A program made the translations under genes and the position numbers. Positions 17,368 through 26,265 of a stretch of DNA of 35,113 nucleotides are shown here, piece after piece (positions within the stretch are counted from its first letter, which is position 1; every line of letters starts with the position of its first letter). Source of the DNA: an uncultured Victivallales bacterium (lineage in GTDB: Bacteria > Verrucomicrobiota > Lentisphaeria > Oligosphaerales > JAFGRS01). The DNA is taken from contig CAILUI010000121.1 of assembly GCA_903837355.1 (NCBI GenBank), positions 1 through 35,113 of the forward strand, in the 5' to 3' direction. The notes under the pieces were generated by a model. The model worked only from the letters and a program-made list of their open reading frames with translations, was not told the DNA's origin and did not search any database.

Positions 17368-18992
17368 GCCGTGCTCCCAGTGTTGGTCACCCAGGCCTCG
17401 ACCTTCTCGATCTCGATCAGGGTCCCGCGGCCGCCGCAGAGGTGTGGACCGCGCTTCAGGACGCATACGGCGACGTCGTTCCAGCCAACCCGGAACCAGG
17501 CCGGGTCGACGCCGTAGTCGAGTCGCAGCAGGCGCTGGCTGGGGTTCACGGTGTAGCCCGTGCGCGCCCCGGCGCAGAGTTGGGCGCTGTCGGAGTAGAT
17601 CTGGCCGTCCTTCCACTCGGGGTCACGGCTTGGTGCGGGCAACGGCCGGCCGTTGAGGCGGACCTCGATCTCGTCGGTCGCGAAGGCGCTCCACAGGACC
17701 AGGCGCAGCGTGATCGGGACCGCCGCGGTCGCCGTCAGGTCCGCAAAGATCGCGAGCGGCAGCACGGTCGGGGTGCCGTGGTTGGCCAGCGGGCAGGGCA
17801 GGGGGCGGTCGTCGTTGCGGTTGTGGTAGCCGTCGCTCCACGGGTAGCCGCCACGGCGTTCCACGGTGAACACCATGTCCTTGCCGCGCAAGGTGTCAGG
17901 GCTGCCGATCTCGAGTACGGCGGTGGTGTACTGGCCGGGGTTCACCCAGTCCGGCAGGCCGTGTGCGGCATGCGCCGCAGCCGAGGCGCAGGGCCAGTTG
18001 AAGGTGGCGACGCTGTCGGCGCCCTGTTGCCACCAGTTGGCATAGACGCCGCGCAGATACTCGCTGGGCGCATCGTAGTAGCCATCGCTGGTGTGATGGC
18101 GGTCGAAGGTGGGGCAGAGCCGGATGCCGCTGCCGGCCGTCAGGGCGCGGAAGGCGGCGAGGTCGACGGTCGTAGTCCGGCTGCCGAGGACGAGGATGTC
18201 CAGCAGGCGCTCATCCACCCACTGCTCGAGGTCAAGGCCGTCCGCCCGGCAACCCGGCAGGTTCTCCGGGATGCGGGCGGCGAGCAGGATCGGCCTGCCC
18301 TTGCGTCGGGCGACCTCCAGCAGCATCTCGCGCACCTGGCGCACAAAGGCGCTGGCGTGGTGGCGCAGGCGCCACTGCCGGCCCAGCGGCAGGCAGGGCA
18401 CGTGGCGGGCGAAGTCGAGTTGGATACCGTCGAGGTCGTAGCGCATCACCAGTTCGCGCAGGACGGCCACCTTGTGGGCCCGCAGCCCGGGTGAGGCCAG
18501 GTTCCAGAGGCCCAGCCACCACCAGCACGGCAGGACCCAGTCCGGGTGGGCGGCTTTGACGGGATTGTGCCGTGCCGGATCGGTGTGAGAACAGCTATCG
18601 GACCAGGGCTGGGGCAGGTCGACCTCGCTGATGCGGGCATTCCAGAACGCTTCCAGGCCGCGCTCATGGCAGCCCTGCACCAGGCGGCCGACCCAGTCGA
18701 TGCCCAGGTCTCGGTAGGGGCGCAGGCGCGGCACGTCGAAGCGGGGCAGCAGGTCGCTGTCATAGATGGCATAGGTGTCTTCGGCCAGGCCCACGTCCCA
18801 GCAGATGCTGTCGATCTGACTGCCGGGGGTGTCGGCGTGATTGAAGACGAACTCCAGCCAGGTGGCGATGTCGGCATCGAGCAGGAGCAGCACATCCATC
18901 GCATCGCACTGGTCGATGATGCGGCGCCGGCGTGCGACCGCGGCAGCGTGCTCCGCCGACCGCGGCAGGGCCTGACGGGGATCACGACTCAT
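17352..18992 (-). CDS. GHL10-like (glycosyl hydrolase-like family 10) protein
   Basis: A 546-residue protein without an obvious signal peptide. The region 25-360 follows a TIM-barrel pattern seen in GHL10-type proteins: LLLDADIATWL, FWNARISEVDLP, RYDLDGIQLDF (strand 4 with D/Q/D) and ILLAARIPENLPGC, then DLEQWVDERLLDILVLGS and a late TFNWP. About 400-546 is a beta-sandwich with IEVRLNGRPLP, which could bind carbohydrate. The catalytic residues are not certain. ATG 18992 has AAAGG 7 bases upstream; two in-frame ATGs farther upstream (19010, 19022) are less well placed. The gene shares its last 16 bases with the following secreted gene. It faces the divergent gene at 19205 across about 210 bases. 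The family assignment is moderate and the substrate unknown. Confidence 0.75.
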   Translation of the reverse strand: MSRDPRQALPRSAEHAAAVARRRRIIDQCDAMDVLLLLDADIATWLEFVFNHADTPGSQIDSICWDVGLAEDTYAIYDSDLLPRFDVPRLRPYRDLGIDWVGRLVQGCHERGLEAFWNARISEVDLPQPWSDSCSHTDPARHNPVKAAHPDWVLPCWWWLGLWNLASPGLRAHKVAVLRELVMRYDLDGIQLDFARHVPCLPLGRQWRLRHHASAFVRQVREMLLEVARRKGRPILLAARIPENLPGCRADGLDLEQWVDERLLDILVLGSRTTTVDLAAFRALTAGSGIRLCPTFDRHHTSDGYYDAPSEYLRGVYANWWQQGADSVATFNWPCASAAAHAAHGLPDWVNPGQYTTAVLEIGSPDTLRGKDMVFTVERRGGYPWSDGYHNRNDDRPLPCPLANHGTPTVLPLAIFADLTATAAVPITLRLVLWSAFATDEIEVRLNGRPLPAPSRDPEWKDGQIYSDSAQLCAGARTGYTVNPSQRLLRLDYGVDPAWFRVGWNDVAVCVLKRGPHLCGGRGTLIEIEKVEAWVTNTGSTACSPT

Positions 18993-19147
18993 GGGGGGGC
19001 CTTTCCGCATTTGCGGCCGCAAACAGGAGGTTCCGCTGCTCGCGCTCCGAGTCTAGCGCCGTACCGTCTGCCGTCAAGTGCGACGAGCACAGCCGGTCGA
19101 CCCGGGCAGGACTTGTGCCGGAACCTGGGTACATTAGGGCGTCACAG

Positions 19148-19175
19148 TGTTCGGCCGCTGGCGCGGTGCCGAACA
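19148..19175. promoter_or_regulatory. Perfect inverted repeat in the 19.1 kb divergent promoter region
   Basis: TGTTCGGC (19148-19155) and GCCGAACA (19168-19175) form a perfect 8-base inverted repeat with 12 bases between. It lies between the GHL10-like gene and the secreted protein at 19205, downstream of a possible -10 (TACATT, 19130-19135) for the rightward gene. It could be an operator of a sugar-responsive regulator or a leader hairpin. Confidence 0.45.
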
Positions 19176-19204
19176 GGGCAGCGGTTGTGGAGTGGAGATG
19201 GAAC

Positions 19205-20422
19205 ATGAACGTGCGTAGGCAGGTTGCCGCCGTCGTGGTCGCGTTGCCGCTGTTTGCGGCCGTCGCCGGCGCCCAGTCTGAAGGAGTGCCGATGCTGACC
19301 CCTGAACAGTTTGTCGTGCTGCCCTGGGGCTGGACGCCCGGAGACGCCGAAGCCCTGGCCGGGATTCGGGAGTGTGGGTTCAACCTGGCGGGCTTCGTCA
19401 ACCCGGAGCACCTTGACCTGGTGGCCGAGGCCGGACTCAAGGCGCTGGTGTCGGACTCGGGCAGCCACGCCGACGACGCGGCCTGCAGCCTGTCTGCCGC
19501 GGAGATCGCCCAACGCCTGCAGGCTACCGTCGGCAAGGTGGCGGGCCACCCGGCCTGTTTCGGTTACTACCTGCGGGACGAACCCGGTGCGGTCGCCTTC
19601 CCGGGCTTGGCACGGTGGGTTGCCGGCCTGGCCGTGGCCGCTCCTGGCGCCCTTCCCTACATCAACCTCTTCCCAACCTATGCCTCGCCGCAGCAGTTAG
19701 GTGCCGCGACCTACGCCGAGTATGTCGAGAGCTACATCACCACGGTCAAACCTCCGTTCATCAGCTACGACCACTATGCCTTGATGGCTGACGGCGGCCT
19801 GCGCGACGGCTACTTCCAGAACCTCGAGGCCGTGCGGGCCGCGGCCCTGCGGCACCGCCTGCCGTTCTGGAACTGCGTCCTCGCCAATGCCCACTTCAAC
19901 TACGCCGAACCCTCGGACGCCGGCTTGCGCTTCCAGCTCTACACAACCCTGGCCTATGGTGGCCGCGGCATCTCCTACTTCACCTACTTCGCGCCGAACG
20001 TGGGCAACTACCGGCTGGCCGCGGTGGACCAGTTCGGCCACCCGACCGCAACCTGGGAGAGGCTGCGGAATGTGAACCTGCAGTTGCACCGGCTCGGGCC
20101 GACCTACGTCACCCTGACGAGCGTCAACGTCTTCCACCATCCCGAGGTACCGTCCGGCTGCAGCGGCCTCGCCAGCAGTCGCTTCCTGACTGCGGTCAGC
20201 GGCGGCGATCTCCTGGTGGGCGAATTCGAGGGCGCGGCGGGTCAGCCCTATGTTCTGGTGGTCAATAAGGACCTGCAGCACTCGACACCCTACGACGTGA
20301 ACGGTAAGACCGCCGGGGCCGTGCAGTGGGTCAACGCCTACACCGGCACCCATGACCCCTGGGGCGGCGAGCACAAGTGGCTGGCCCCCGGACAGGGGAT
20401 GCTGTTGGCCCTGCCGCGCTGA
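19205..20422 (+). CDS. Secreted glycoside hydrolase-like protein
   Basis: A 405-residue protein with a signal peptide (MNVRRQVAAVVVALPLFAAVAGA, cleavage before QSEG). The mature part looks like a TIM barrel: LPWGWTPGDAEAL, ECGFNLAGFVN, HPACFGYYLRDEP (a DEP motif seen at a barrel strand end in several glycosidases), ISYDHYAL, FWNCVLANAHF, and YGGRGISYFTYF near the barrel end. The last 70 residues form a beta domain (LLVGEFEGAAGQPYVLVVNKD). The Asp/Glu of DEP is a candidate catalytic acid, but the family is not named. ATG 19205 follows a GGAG-containing site. It is divergent from the GHL10-like and 15286 genes and convergent with the permease gene at 20472. It is probably a secreted sugar-active enzyme. 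Confidence 0.8.
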   Translation: MNVRRQVAAVVVALPLFAAVAGAQSEGVPMLTPEQFVVLPWGWTPGDAEALAGIRECGFNLAGFVNPEHLDLVAEAGLKALVSDSGSHADDAACSLSAAEIAQRLQATVGKVAGHPACFGYYLRDEPGAVAFPGLARWVAGLAVAAPGALPYINLFPTYASPQQLGAATYAEYVESYITTVKPPFISYDHYALMADGGLRDGYFQNLEAVRAAALRHRLPFWNCVLANAHFNYAEPSDAGLRFQLYTTLAYGGRGISYFTYFAPNVGNYRLAAVDQFGHPTATWERLRNVNLQLHRLGPTYVTLTSVNVFHHPEVPSGCSGLASSRFLTAVSGGDLLVGEFEGAAGQPYVLVVNKDLQHSTPYDVNGKTAGAVQWVNAYTGTHDPWGGEHKWLAPGQGMLLALPR

Positions 20423-20471
20423 GACGTTCCAGCCCCCCGCCGCGGCGGCCCATCCGCGCCGCGAGACGGGA

Positions 20472-21614
20472 CTAGCGCTCTGGGGCGGTTGCCGTGCCCG
20501 CCGTGGCGTCCGTGGGTCCGTCGGTGGCCCCTGCCGCAACCGCGGCGTTGACGGGCTCGCCGTTCGCGATCCACGCCTGCAGCAGCGTGAATGAGACGAC
20601 GAGCACGACGGGGCCGACGAAGAGGCCGACGATGCCAAATGCCATCAGACCGCCGATGACGCCGGCGAAGATCATCAGTAGCGGCATGTCGACGCCCTTC
20701 CGGATCAGCGCAGGACGGATGACATTGTCGAGGGTCATCGCGACCAGCGAGATCACCAGCAGGACGGTTCCCCACAGGGCGCCGTCCTTCCAGTAGAGCC
20801 AGATCACGGCGGGAACCAGCACGGGGCCCGGGCCGACCTGCGCCAGGCAGAACATGAGCATTACCGCCGTCAGGAGCGCTGGGGTCGGTACGCCGGCGAT
20901 GGCCAGGCCGATGCCGCCCACCAGCGCCTGGGCGAGAGCCGTCACCACGACGCCCAAAGCGACCCCCCTGACGGCCTTTGCGGCCAGGATCGCGGCGTCC
21001 TCCCCCGGTTGCCCTGCCAGGCGGTGCAGAAAGCGGCGGACCGCGGCGGCGGCCTTCTCGCCGCTGGCATACAGGATCGGCACGATGAGCAGGGTCAGGG
21101 CGAACTGGAACAGCATCGTCCCGACGGTGCCTGCCCGCGCCGCGAACCAGCGCACGAGGCTCTCCACATAGGGCTCCACTTGCGCCGCGAGTTCCTCGGG
21201 CGAGAGGTCGGCCAGATGCTGCCAGCGTGCGGCGAGCCGCGACCCCGCCACCGGGATCGTCTCGAGCCAGTGCGGCGGCAGCGGCAGTTTGAGCGTCGCC
21301 AGTGACTTCGCGGCCGTGGTGATCTCGGTGGACCTGCCGACGATGGTCGCCACCGCCAGCCCGACGGGCACGATGACCATCAGCAGGAGCAGTGCGGTCA
21401 TGACGGCCACCGCCAGCCCACGCCGGCCCCGGAATCGGGCCTGAATGCCGGTCATGATCGGCCAGGTGGCGATGACGATCATCGTCGCCCAGAGGATGGC
21501 CATGAGGAAAGGGTAGAGTACCCAAAAGGTGGCGCCGATCAGGATGCCGATGGCGAGTACCACCAAGGTTGTGCGGGCCAGATCAGGCGAGAGCGGCGTC
21601 TTGGCATTCGTCAT
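20472..21614 (-). CDS. AI-2E family transporter (YdiK/PerM type permease)
   Basis: A 380-residue polytopic inner-membrane protein with about seven to eight hydrophobic segments: two near residues 18-57, one near 66-88, one near 165-185, and a cluster from about 220 to 345. The long soluble stretch between them (about 95-150) and the late PALIRKGVDMPLLMIFAGVIGG and GLFVGPVVLVV elements are typical of the AI-2E/PerM family. Some members export AI-2 or act as Na+/H+ antiporters; most have no known substrate. GAGGAGGGG just upstream supports ATG 21614. The C-terminus is an Ala/Thr-rich tail (ATDGPTDATAGTA). It is convergent with the gene at 19205; the 49-base gap contains a GC-rich palindrome (20437-20448) but no T-run. 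Confidence 0.9.
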   Translation of the reverse strand: MTNAKTPLSPDLARTTLVVLAIGILIGATFWVLYPFLMAILWATMIVIATWPIMTGIQARFRGRRGLAVAVMTALLLLMVIVPVGLAVATIVGRSTEITTAAKSLATLKLPLPPHWLETIPVAGSRLAARWQHLADLSPEELAAQVEPYVESLVRWFAARAGTVGTMLFQFALTLLIVPILYASGEKAAAAVRRFLHRLAGQPGEDAAILAAKAVRGVALGVVVTALAQALVGGIGLAIAGVPTPALLTAVMLMFCLAQVGPGPVLVPAVIWLYWKDGALWGTVLLVISLVAMTLDNVIRPALIRKGVDMPLLMIFAGVIGGLMAFGIVGLFVGPVVLVVSFTLLQAWIANGEPVNAAVAAGATDGPTDATAGTATAPER

Positions 21615-21977
21615 CGTCCCCTCCTCGGCGTTGTGAGGAACGGCGGCCCCAGCAGGGCCCTCGGATCCACCTGGGAAACACCTGGCCGGCGCCGCCCCGA
21701 GGCGGGTGAGCGGCCACCGCCGAACCTGGAGCCTGCCGACGCGGAGGCCTGACGGGCCGACATCCCCCATGCGCAATCAGCGTGGGCGAGCGTTACGTTA
21801 GTGGCGGGCCGGGATGGGTGCAAACAGGGACTGGCGTGCAGGGCACGTCTCCGACCGGCCGGAGGCGCGCAGTCCCGGGCCTGAGGCACCGCGAGCGGTT
21901 GCGGGTAGCGCCGCCGGTGCCGCCGGTGTACCGTTCCGCATTGAGAAACCGGCAACGGCCGATGGTGGAGTGCGGCG
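21615..21977. other. Divergent intergenic region of 363 bases, no gene recognised
   Basis: This gap separates the AI-2E permease gene (leftward) from the FIST/HzsA-related gene (rightward) and must hold both promoters. No well-spaced -35/-10 pair was recognised for either. A short direct repeat GCCGCCGGT occurs twice near 21910-21930. Open frames here read into Arg/Pro-rich peptides with no family resemblance. Confidence 0.5.
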
Positions 21978-24900
21978 ATGTTACGGATCGCAAGTTTGGC
22001 CTGTGGCCTGATCCTGTGGGCGGCGGTGTCCGCGGCGGCGCCTCCTGTCGTCGGCACGGGACTGTCGCTATTGGCTGAGCCGCGGGCGGCCGGGGCGGAG
22101 GCGGGGCGGTTGGCGGCGCAGCAGCTCGGGGCGGTGGCGCCCAAGCTGGTGGTGGTGTTTGCCTCGCGCGCGCTGCTCACCCCCGATCTCGTGGACGGCG
22201 TGGCCAGCGTCTTTGAGCGCGCCCTGATCAGCGGTTGCGAAGGCTACGCACCGCTGACCGCGGCCGGCAACGCGGCCGAGCAGGGGCACACCAGCACGCA
22301 CGCGACCGCGGTCCTGGTCATCGGCGGCGACCTCGGCGTACAGGTCGCGGCGGAACGCACGGATGGGGAGGGCGACTACGGCGGTTGCGGGCGGCGTCTC
22401 GGGGCTGCCCTGAAGCCCCACCTGGTGGCGGCGCCGGGACACGTGCTGCTGACCTTTGGCGACCAGCATGTCGGGCGCGAGAATCGCGATTTGGTGGCCG
22501 GTCTGCAGGAGGCGCTCGGGGCGAGGGCCCGCATCGCCGGCGCCGCGGCGGGGGGGCCGGACGCCAAGGTGATCGTGGCCGGCCAGATCGTCACGCGCAG
22601 CAACGTGGCGGTGCTGCTGACCGGCGACGTCCATGTGCGCGTGGCGACGCGCGGCGGCGAGGGCGATCTGGTCGGCAAGGCCCGCGACGCCTTTCAGTTG
22701 GCTTTTCGCGCGGGTGACCCGCGGCCGGTGCTGGGCTTCGTTTTCGACTGTGGCGGTCGGCGGGGGCAGTTGCTCGGCGAGCGGCAACTGGCGGCTGAGC
22801 ATCAGGCCATGCTGGAGCTGGCGGGCGGAGTGCCGCTGTTCGGCTTCTACGGCGGCGGCGAGATCGGCGCTGCCGACGACGAGTCGCCGGCCCAGGGCGT
22901 GGGCTTCAACGTCTCCGTCGCGGCGCTCTACCCCGGCCCGGCGCCCGTGGTTCCCGCTGTTCCGGCTGCCGAGGGGGAGCGGCAGGGGCTCGAACCGGCG
23001 TTTGCGCCGTTGCCGTTCGGCGGCTGGCGCACCGTGGAGGGCACCTGGGCTCAGACCGCGGCGGGGGCCTTCCGGCAGAGTGCCCTCGTCCCCAACTGCC
23101 GAGCCTTTTCTGCTCCCACCGAACTGCGCGACGTCGTCTACGAGGTGACGGCGCGGAAAACCACTGGTGCCGAAGGCTTTATGCTTATCTTCCGTGCCGC
23201 CAGCGACGACGACCTCCTATGGTGGAATGTCGGCGGCTGGAACAACACGCGCCATGCGCTGGAGCGAAAAGGCCGAGACGCCGCCATCCTGCACAGCGTT
23301 CCCGGCAGCATCGAGACCGGGCGCGACTACGTGCTGCGGGTCGCGGCGGTCGGGCCGCGGTTGCGCTGTTGGCTCGATGGCAAGCTGATCCATGATATCA
23401 ACGTGCCTGCCCCCGCGCCGGGCCTGGTCGGCCTGGCCACCTGGAACACCGCCGTCGAGTATCGCGACGCGAAGCTGGCCGAGGTGGCTGAGCCCGGCGA
23501 CCGCTCGGGCGCCTTCTACCGTCCGGCGGCCGATTTCAGCGTGGCGCTGGAGGGCAGCGTCAGGGCCCTGCGGGAGGCCGACGGGCAGGGGCCCTCGATG
23601 GCCTTGCTCTCGGCCTTGCGGCGCGACCACCCCGAGGCCCTGGCGGGCTTCCTGCGCGCCGTCGGCGGCGCGGCGGCGTTCGCAGGTTGGCTCGAGCGTG
23701 GTGACGACTCGCTGTCGGCCGTCGCGGCAGGTCTGGCCGGGGGGCTGGGCGCGGATCCTGCTGTGGCGGCCGACCAGCGCCTGCGGACGGCGTCGGCCGG
23801 CGCCGCCGATGCCCGTTGGCCGGCCGTCGTCCTGGCCCTGGCGGCCGCGGCGCGGCGCCAGGCGTTGTCCGGCTGCCCCCCCATCGCCTTCGTGGCCCGC
23901 AACGGCTACGGCATGAGCGGCACGAATGCGACCCTATTTGCGCACCGCACCGGGGTCGGGTCCGAGGTCCTGGTCTGGGATCCCCGCGAGCCCGACACGC
24001 CGCCGCGGCGCATCTTCGGCACCGAAACGGGCTTCGTCTGGGATCTCTGCCCGTCCTGGGATGGCCGGCGCCTGCTGATGTCTCTCAAGACCGAGGTCTG
24101 GGAACCGTTCCACATCTGGGAGATCGGTGTGGACGGCAGCGGGCTGCGGCAGCTTACCGAAGGCCCCTGGCACGACTTCAACCCGGTGTTTCTGCCCGGG
24201 AACCGCATCGCCTTCTCCTCGTCGCGCGTCGAATCCTACTCGCTCTGTCAGGACTTCCTGGCCTGCGCCCTCTACAGCGCCGCGGCCGACGGTTCGGACC
24301 TGCGCCGCATTGACTTCACCACCCTCTGCACCAACGCCGCGGCGGTGCTGCCCGACGGCGCGCTGATCGCGACCCGCTGGGAGTACCAGGACAAGAACAT
24401 CTTCTCCTGGCAGGGCCTCTGGACCGTGTGGCCGGACGGGGGCCATCTCAACCTGTACTTCGGGAACACGCTGACGGTGCCGAATTCGCTCTACGGGCCG
24501 CGGCCGATTCCCGGCACCACGGACCAGGTCGTGATCACCATGGCCGCCCACCACTATCCGCCTATCGGCGACATCGCCATCGTCGACCGCAGGCTTGGGG
24601 TGGAGGAACCGCGGGGTTGCCGCAAGATCACCGCCGCGACCCCGTACCAGGTGACTGCGGGTCGCGACTTCCGGGACTGCAACTGGGGTCCGGGCGATGT
24701 CTTTCACCCGTACGCCTACGTCGATCCCTGGCCGGTCAGTGCCGACCTCATCCTGGTCTCCTACGGCGGCGGGGACGACGGCGAGAAGCGCTTCCGCCTG
24801 TGCGCCCTAACCGGAGCCGGGGCGCGCGCCGAACTCCTCGGCCTGCCGGAGCGGGACCTCTTCAGTCCAGTGAGCCTGGCGCCGCGTCCGGTGCCGCATG

Positions 24901-26159
24901 TTCTGCCGCTGGCGAGCGCCGACGATACCGGCAAGGGCACGTTCTATGTCAAGGACATCGGCCGCGGGTTGCGCGAGCAGGGCGTCAAGGACGGCCAGGT
25001 GACCCGGCTGCGAGTCATGGAGGTCCTGCCGAAGCCGTACAACACCGAGGGGCCGCGCTACCGTGACCACTACCCGGTGATCGGCTACGGCAGCTACTAC
25101 GTCAAGCGCATCCTGGGCGAGGTCCCGGTGCGTGCGGACGGGTCGCTGTACTTCCGGGCGCCGGCGGGTATCGAACTCTATTTCATTGCCCTGGACGCGC
25201 AGGGTCGCGAGGTGCAGCGCATGGGCTCGGTGACGCAACTGATCCCCGGCGCGCAGGTGTCCTGTATCGGCTGCCATGAGAACCGTCTCAGCGCCCCGCC
25301 GGCGACGGTCCGGCCGACCCTGTTGAGCGGGCCTCCCGACGAGATCGAGCCCCCGGCCTGGGGCGATGGCGGGGCGGTGGCGGTGGACTTTGTGCGCAGC
25401 GTGCAGCCCGTCCTTGACCGGCACTGCGCTTCCTGCCACAGTGGCCCCAGCCCGCAGGGCGGTATCGACCTCTCCGGCGACAAGACGCGGATGTTCAACA
25501 TGGCCTTCACCAACCTCACCCTGCGCGGCAGCGTCGACTACACCTACATCAACCGCGGGCCAACCGGGGTGCTGCCGGCCCTGCAGACAGGCTCGATGGT
25601 CAGCCGGCTGACGACGCTGCTCGAGGCCGGCCATGGCAAGACGGCGGTACCCGCTGCTGAGCGTCGTATCCTCTATGCCTGGATCGACGCCAATGCGCCT
25701 TACTACGGTACCTGGGAGATGAGCCGCCCGCATAGCCAGGGCGGCCGGGATACGTGGACCCGCGCGCCCGGCACGACGCCGCTGCCCTGGTTCGCACAGG
25801 TCCTCGGCATCATGAAAGCACGGGGGATCAAGGCGCCGGGCATCGAGGATTACGGGGGTGGCGGGGCCGGGCACCTCGACGAGACCAAGATCAACCTGAC
25901 GCATCCCGAGTGGAGTGCACTGCTGCTGGAGAATCTGGCGGCGTCCGCTGGCGGCCGCGCCGAGGATGGCAAGGCGGTGTTCCAGAGCAGCGCCGACCCC
26001 GACTATGCGACGCTGCTGGCGGCGCTGCGGGAAGGCGCTCGCCTGCTCGCCGCGACGCCACGGGTGGACATGCCTGGGGCCAAGCCCATTCCGCAGAAGC
26101 GCGACTTCGGTCAGGTCTTCGGGGCGCCGCGCCCGGCGACGACCGCGGCGGCGCCGTGA
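21978..26159 (+). CDS. Secreted FIST-HzsA-related fusion, di-haem c-type cytochrome
   Basis: A 1393-residue protein with a signal peptide (cleavage near AVSAAA). Residues about 25-325 form FIST_N and FIST_C sensor domains (LVVVFASRALL; GVPLFGFYGGGEIG near the end). About 335-500 is a LamG/DUF1080-like beta-sandwich with GFMLIFRA and WWNVGGWNNTRHALE. From about 634 come PD40/TolB-like propeller repeats, then a HzsA-like segment (GSLYFRAPAGIELYFIALDA). Two c-type haem motifs follow: CIGCH (C1096, C1099, H1100) and CASCH (C1150, C1153, H1154). The C-terminus (about 1220-1393) has the WIDANAPYYGTWE pattern of HzsA-related proteins. HzsA is the hydrazine synthase alpha subunit of anammox bacteria; relatives are common in PVC genomes without anammox and have unknown function. 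The FIST fusion is unusual. GGAG about 8 bases upstream supports ATG 21978. Confidence 0.85.
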   Translation: MLRIASLACGLILWAAVSAAAPPVVGTGLSLLAEPRAAGAEAGRLAAQQLGAVAPKLVVVFASRALLTPDLVDGVASVFERALISGCEGYAPLTAAGNAAEQGHTSTHATAVLVIGGDLGVQVAAERTDGEGDYGGCGRRLGAALKPHLVAAPGHVLLTFGDQHVGRENRDLVAGLQEALGARARIAGAAAGGPDAKVIVAGQIVTRSNVAVLLTGDVHVRVATRGGEGDLVGKARDAFQLAFRAGDPRPVLGFVFDCGGRRGQLLGERQLAAEHQAMLELAGGVPLFGFYGGGEIGAADDESPAQGVGFNVSVAALYPGPAPVVPAVPAAEGERQGLEPAFAPLPFGGWRTVEGTWAQTAAGAFRQSALVPNCRAFSAPTELRDVVYEVTARKTTGAEGFMLIFRAASDDDLLWWNVGGWNNTRHALERKGRDAAILHSVPGSIETGRDYVLRVAAVGPRLRCWLDGKLIHDINVPAPAPGLVGLATWNTAVEYRDAKLAEVAEPGDRSGAFYRPAADFSVALEGSVRALREADGQGPSMALLSALRRDHPEALAGFLRAVGGAAAFAGWLERGDDSLSAVAAGLAGGLGADPAVAADQRLRTASAGAADARWPAVVLALAAAARRQALSGCPPIAFVARNGYGMSGTNATLFAHRTGVGSEVLVWDPREPDTPPRRIFGTETGFVWDLCPSWDGRRLLMSLKTEVWEPFHIWEIGVDGSGLRQLTEGPWHDFNPVFLPGNRIAFSSSRVESYSLCQDFLACALYSAAADGSDLRRIDFTTLCTNAAAVLPDGALIATRWEYQDKNIFSWQGLWTVWPDGGHLNLYFGNTLTVPNSLYGPRPIPGTTDQVVITMAAHHYPPIGDIAIVDRRLGVEEPRGCRKITAATPYQVTAGRDFRDCNWGPGDVFHPYAYVDPWPVSADLILVSYGGGDDGEKRFRLCALTGAGARAELLGLPERDLFSPVSLAPRPVPHVLPLASADDTGKGTFYVKDIGRGLREQGVKDGQVTRLRVMEVLPKPYNTEGPRYRDHYPVIGYGSYYVKRILGEVPVRADGSLYFRAPAGIELYFIALDAQGREVQRMGSVTQLIPGAQVSCIGCHENRLSAPPATVRPTLLSGPPDEIEPPAWGDGGAVAVDFVRSVQPVLDRHCASCHSGPSPQGGIDLSGDKTRMFNMAFTNLTLRGSVDYTYINRGPTGVLPALQTGSMVSRLTTLLEAGHGKTAVPAAERRILYAWIDANAPYYGTWEMSRPHSQGGRDTWTRAPGTTPLPWFAQVLGIMKARGIKAPGIEDYGGGGAGHLDETKINLTHPEWSALLLENLAASAGGRAEDGKAVFQSSADPDYATLLAALREGARLLAATPRVDMPGAKPIPQKRDFGQVFGAPRPATTAAAP

Positions 26160-26265
26160 GCCCCTGGGCGGATGGCCCCCGGGCCAGCACCGTGCGCCGG
26201 CGCCGCGGTCGGTCCGCGGCGGAATCAGGCTCCCGCGCGGGGAGCCATGGCAGGAGTGAGGACCG

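Noticed and set aside
20437..20448. GC palindrome between convergent genes as an intrinsic terminator
   Set aside because: The palindrome leaves no room for a loop and has no T-run on either side.
21978..26159. Reading the HzsA similarity as evidence of anammox metabolism
   Set aside because: HzsA-related proteins are widespread in PVC bacteria without anammox, and no HzsB, HzsC or hydrazine dehydrogenase genes are present.
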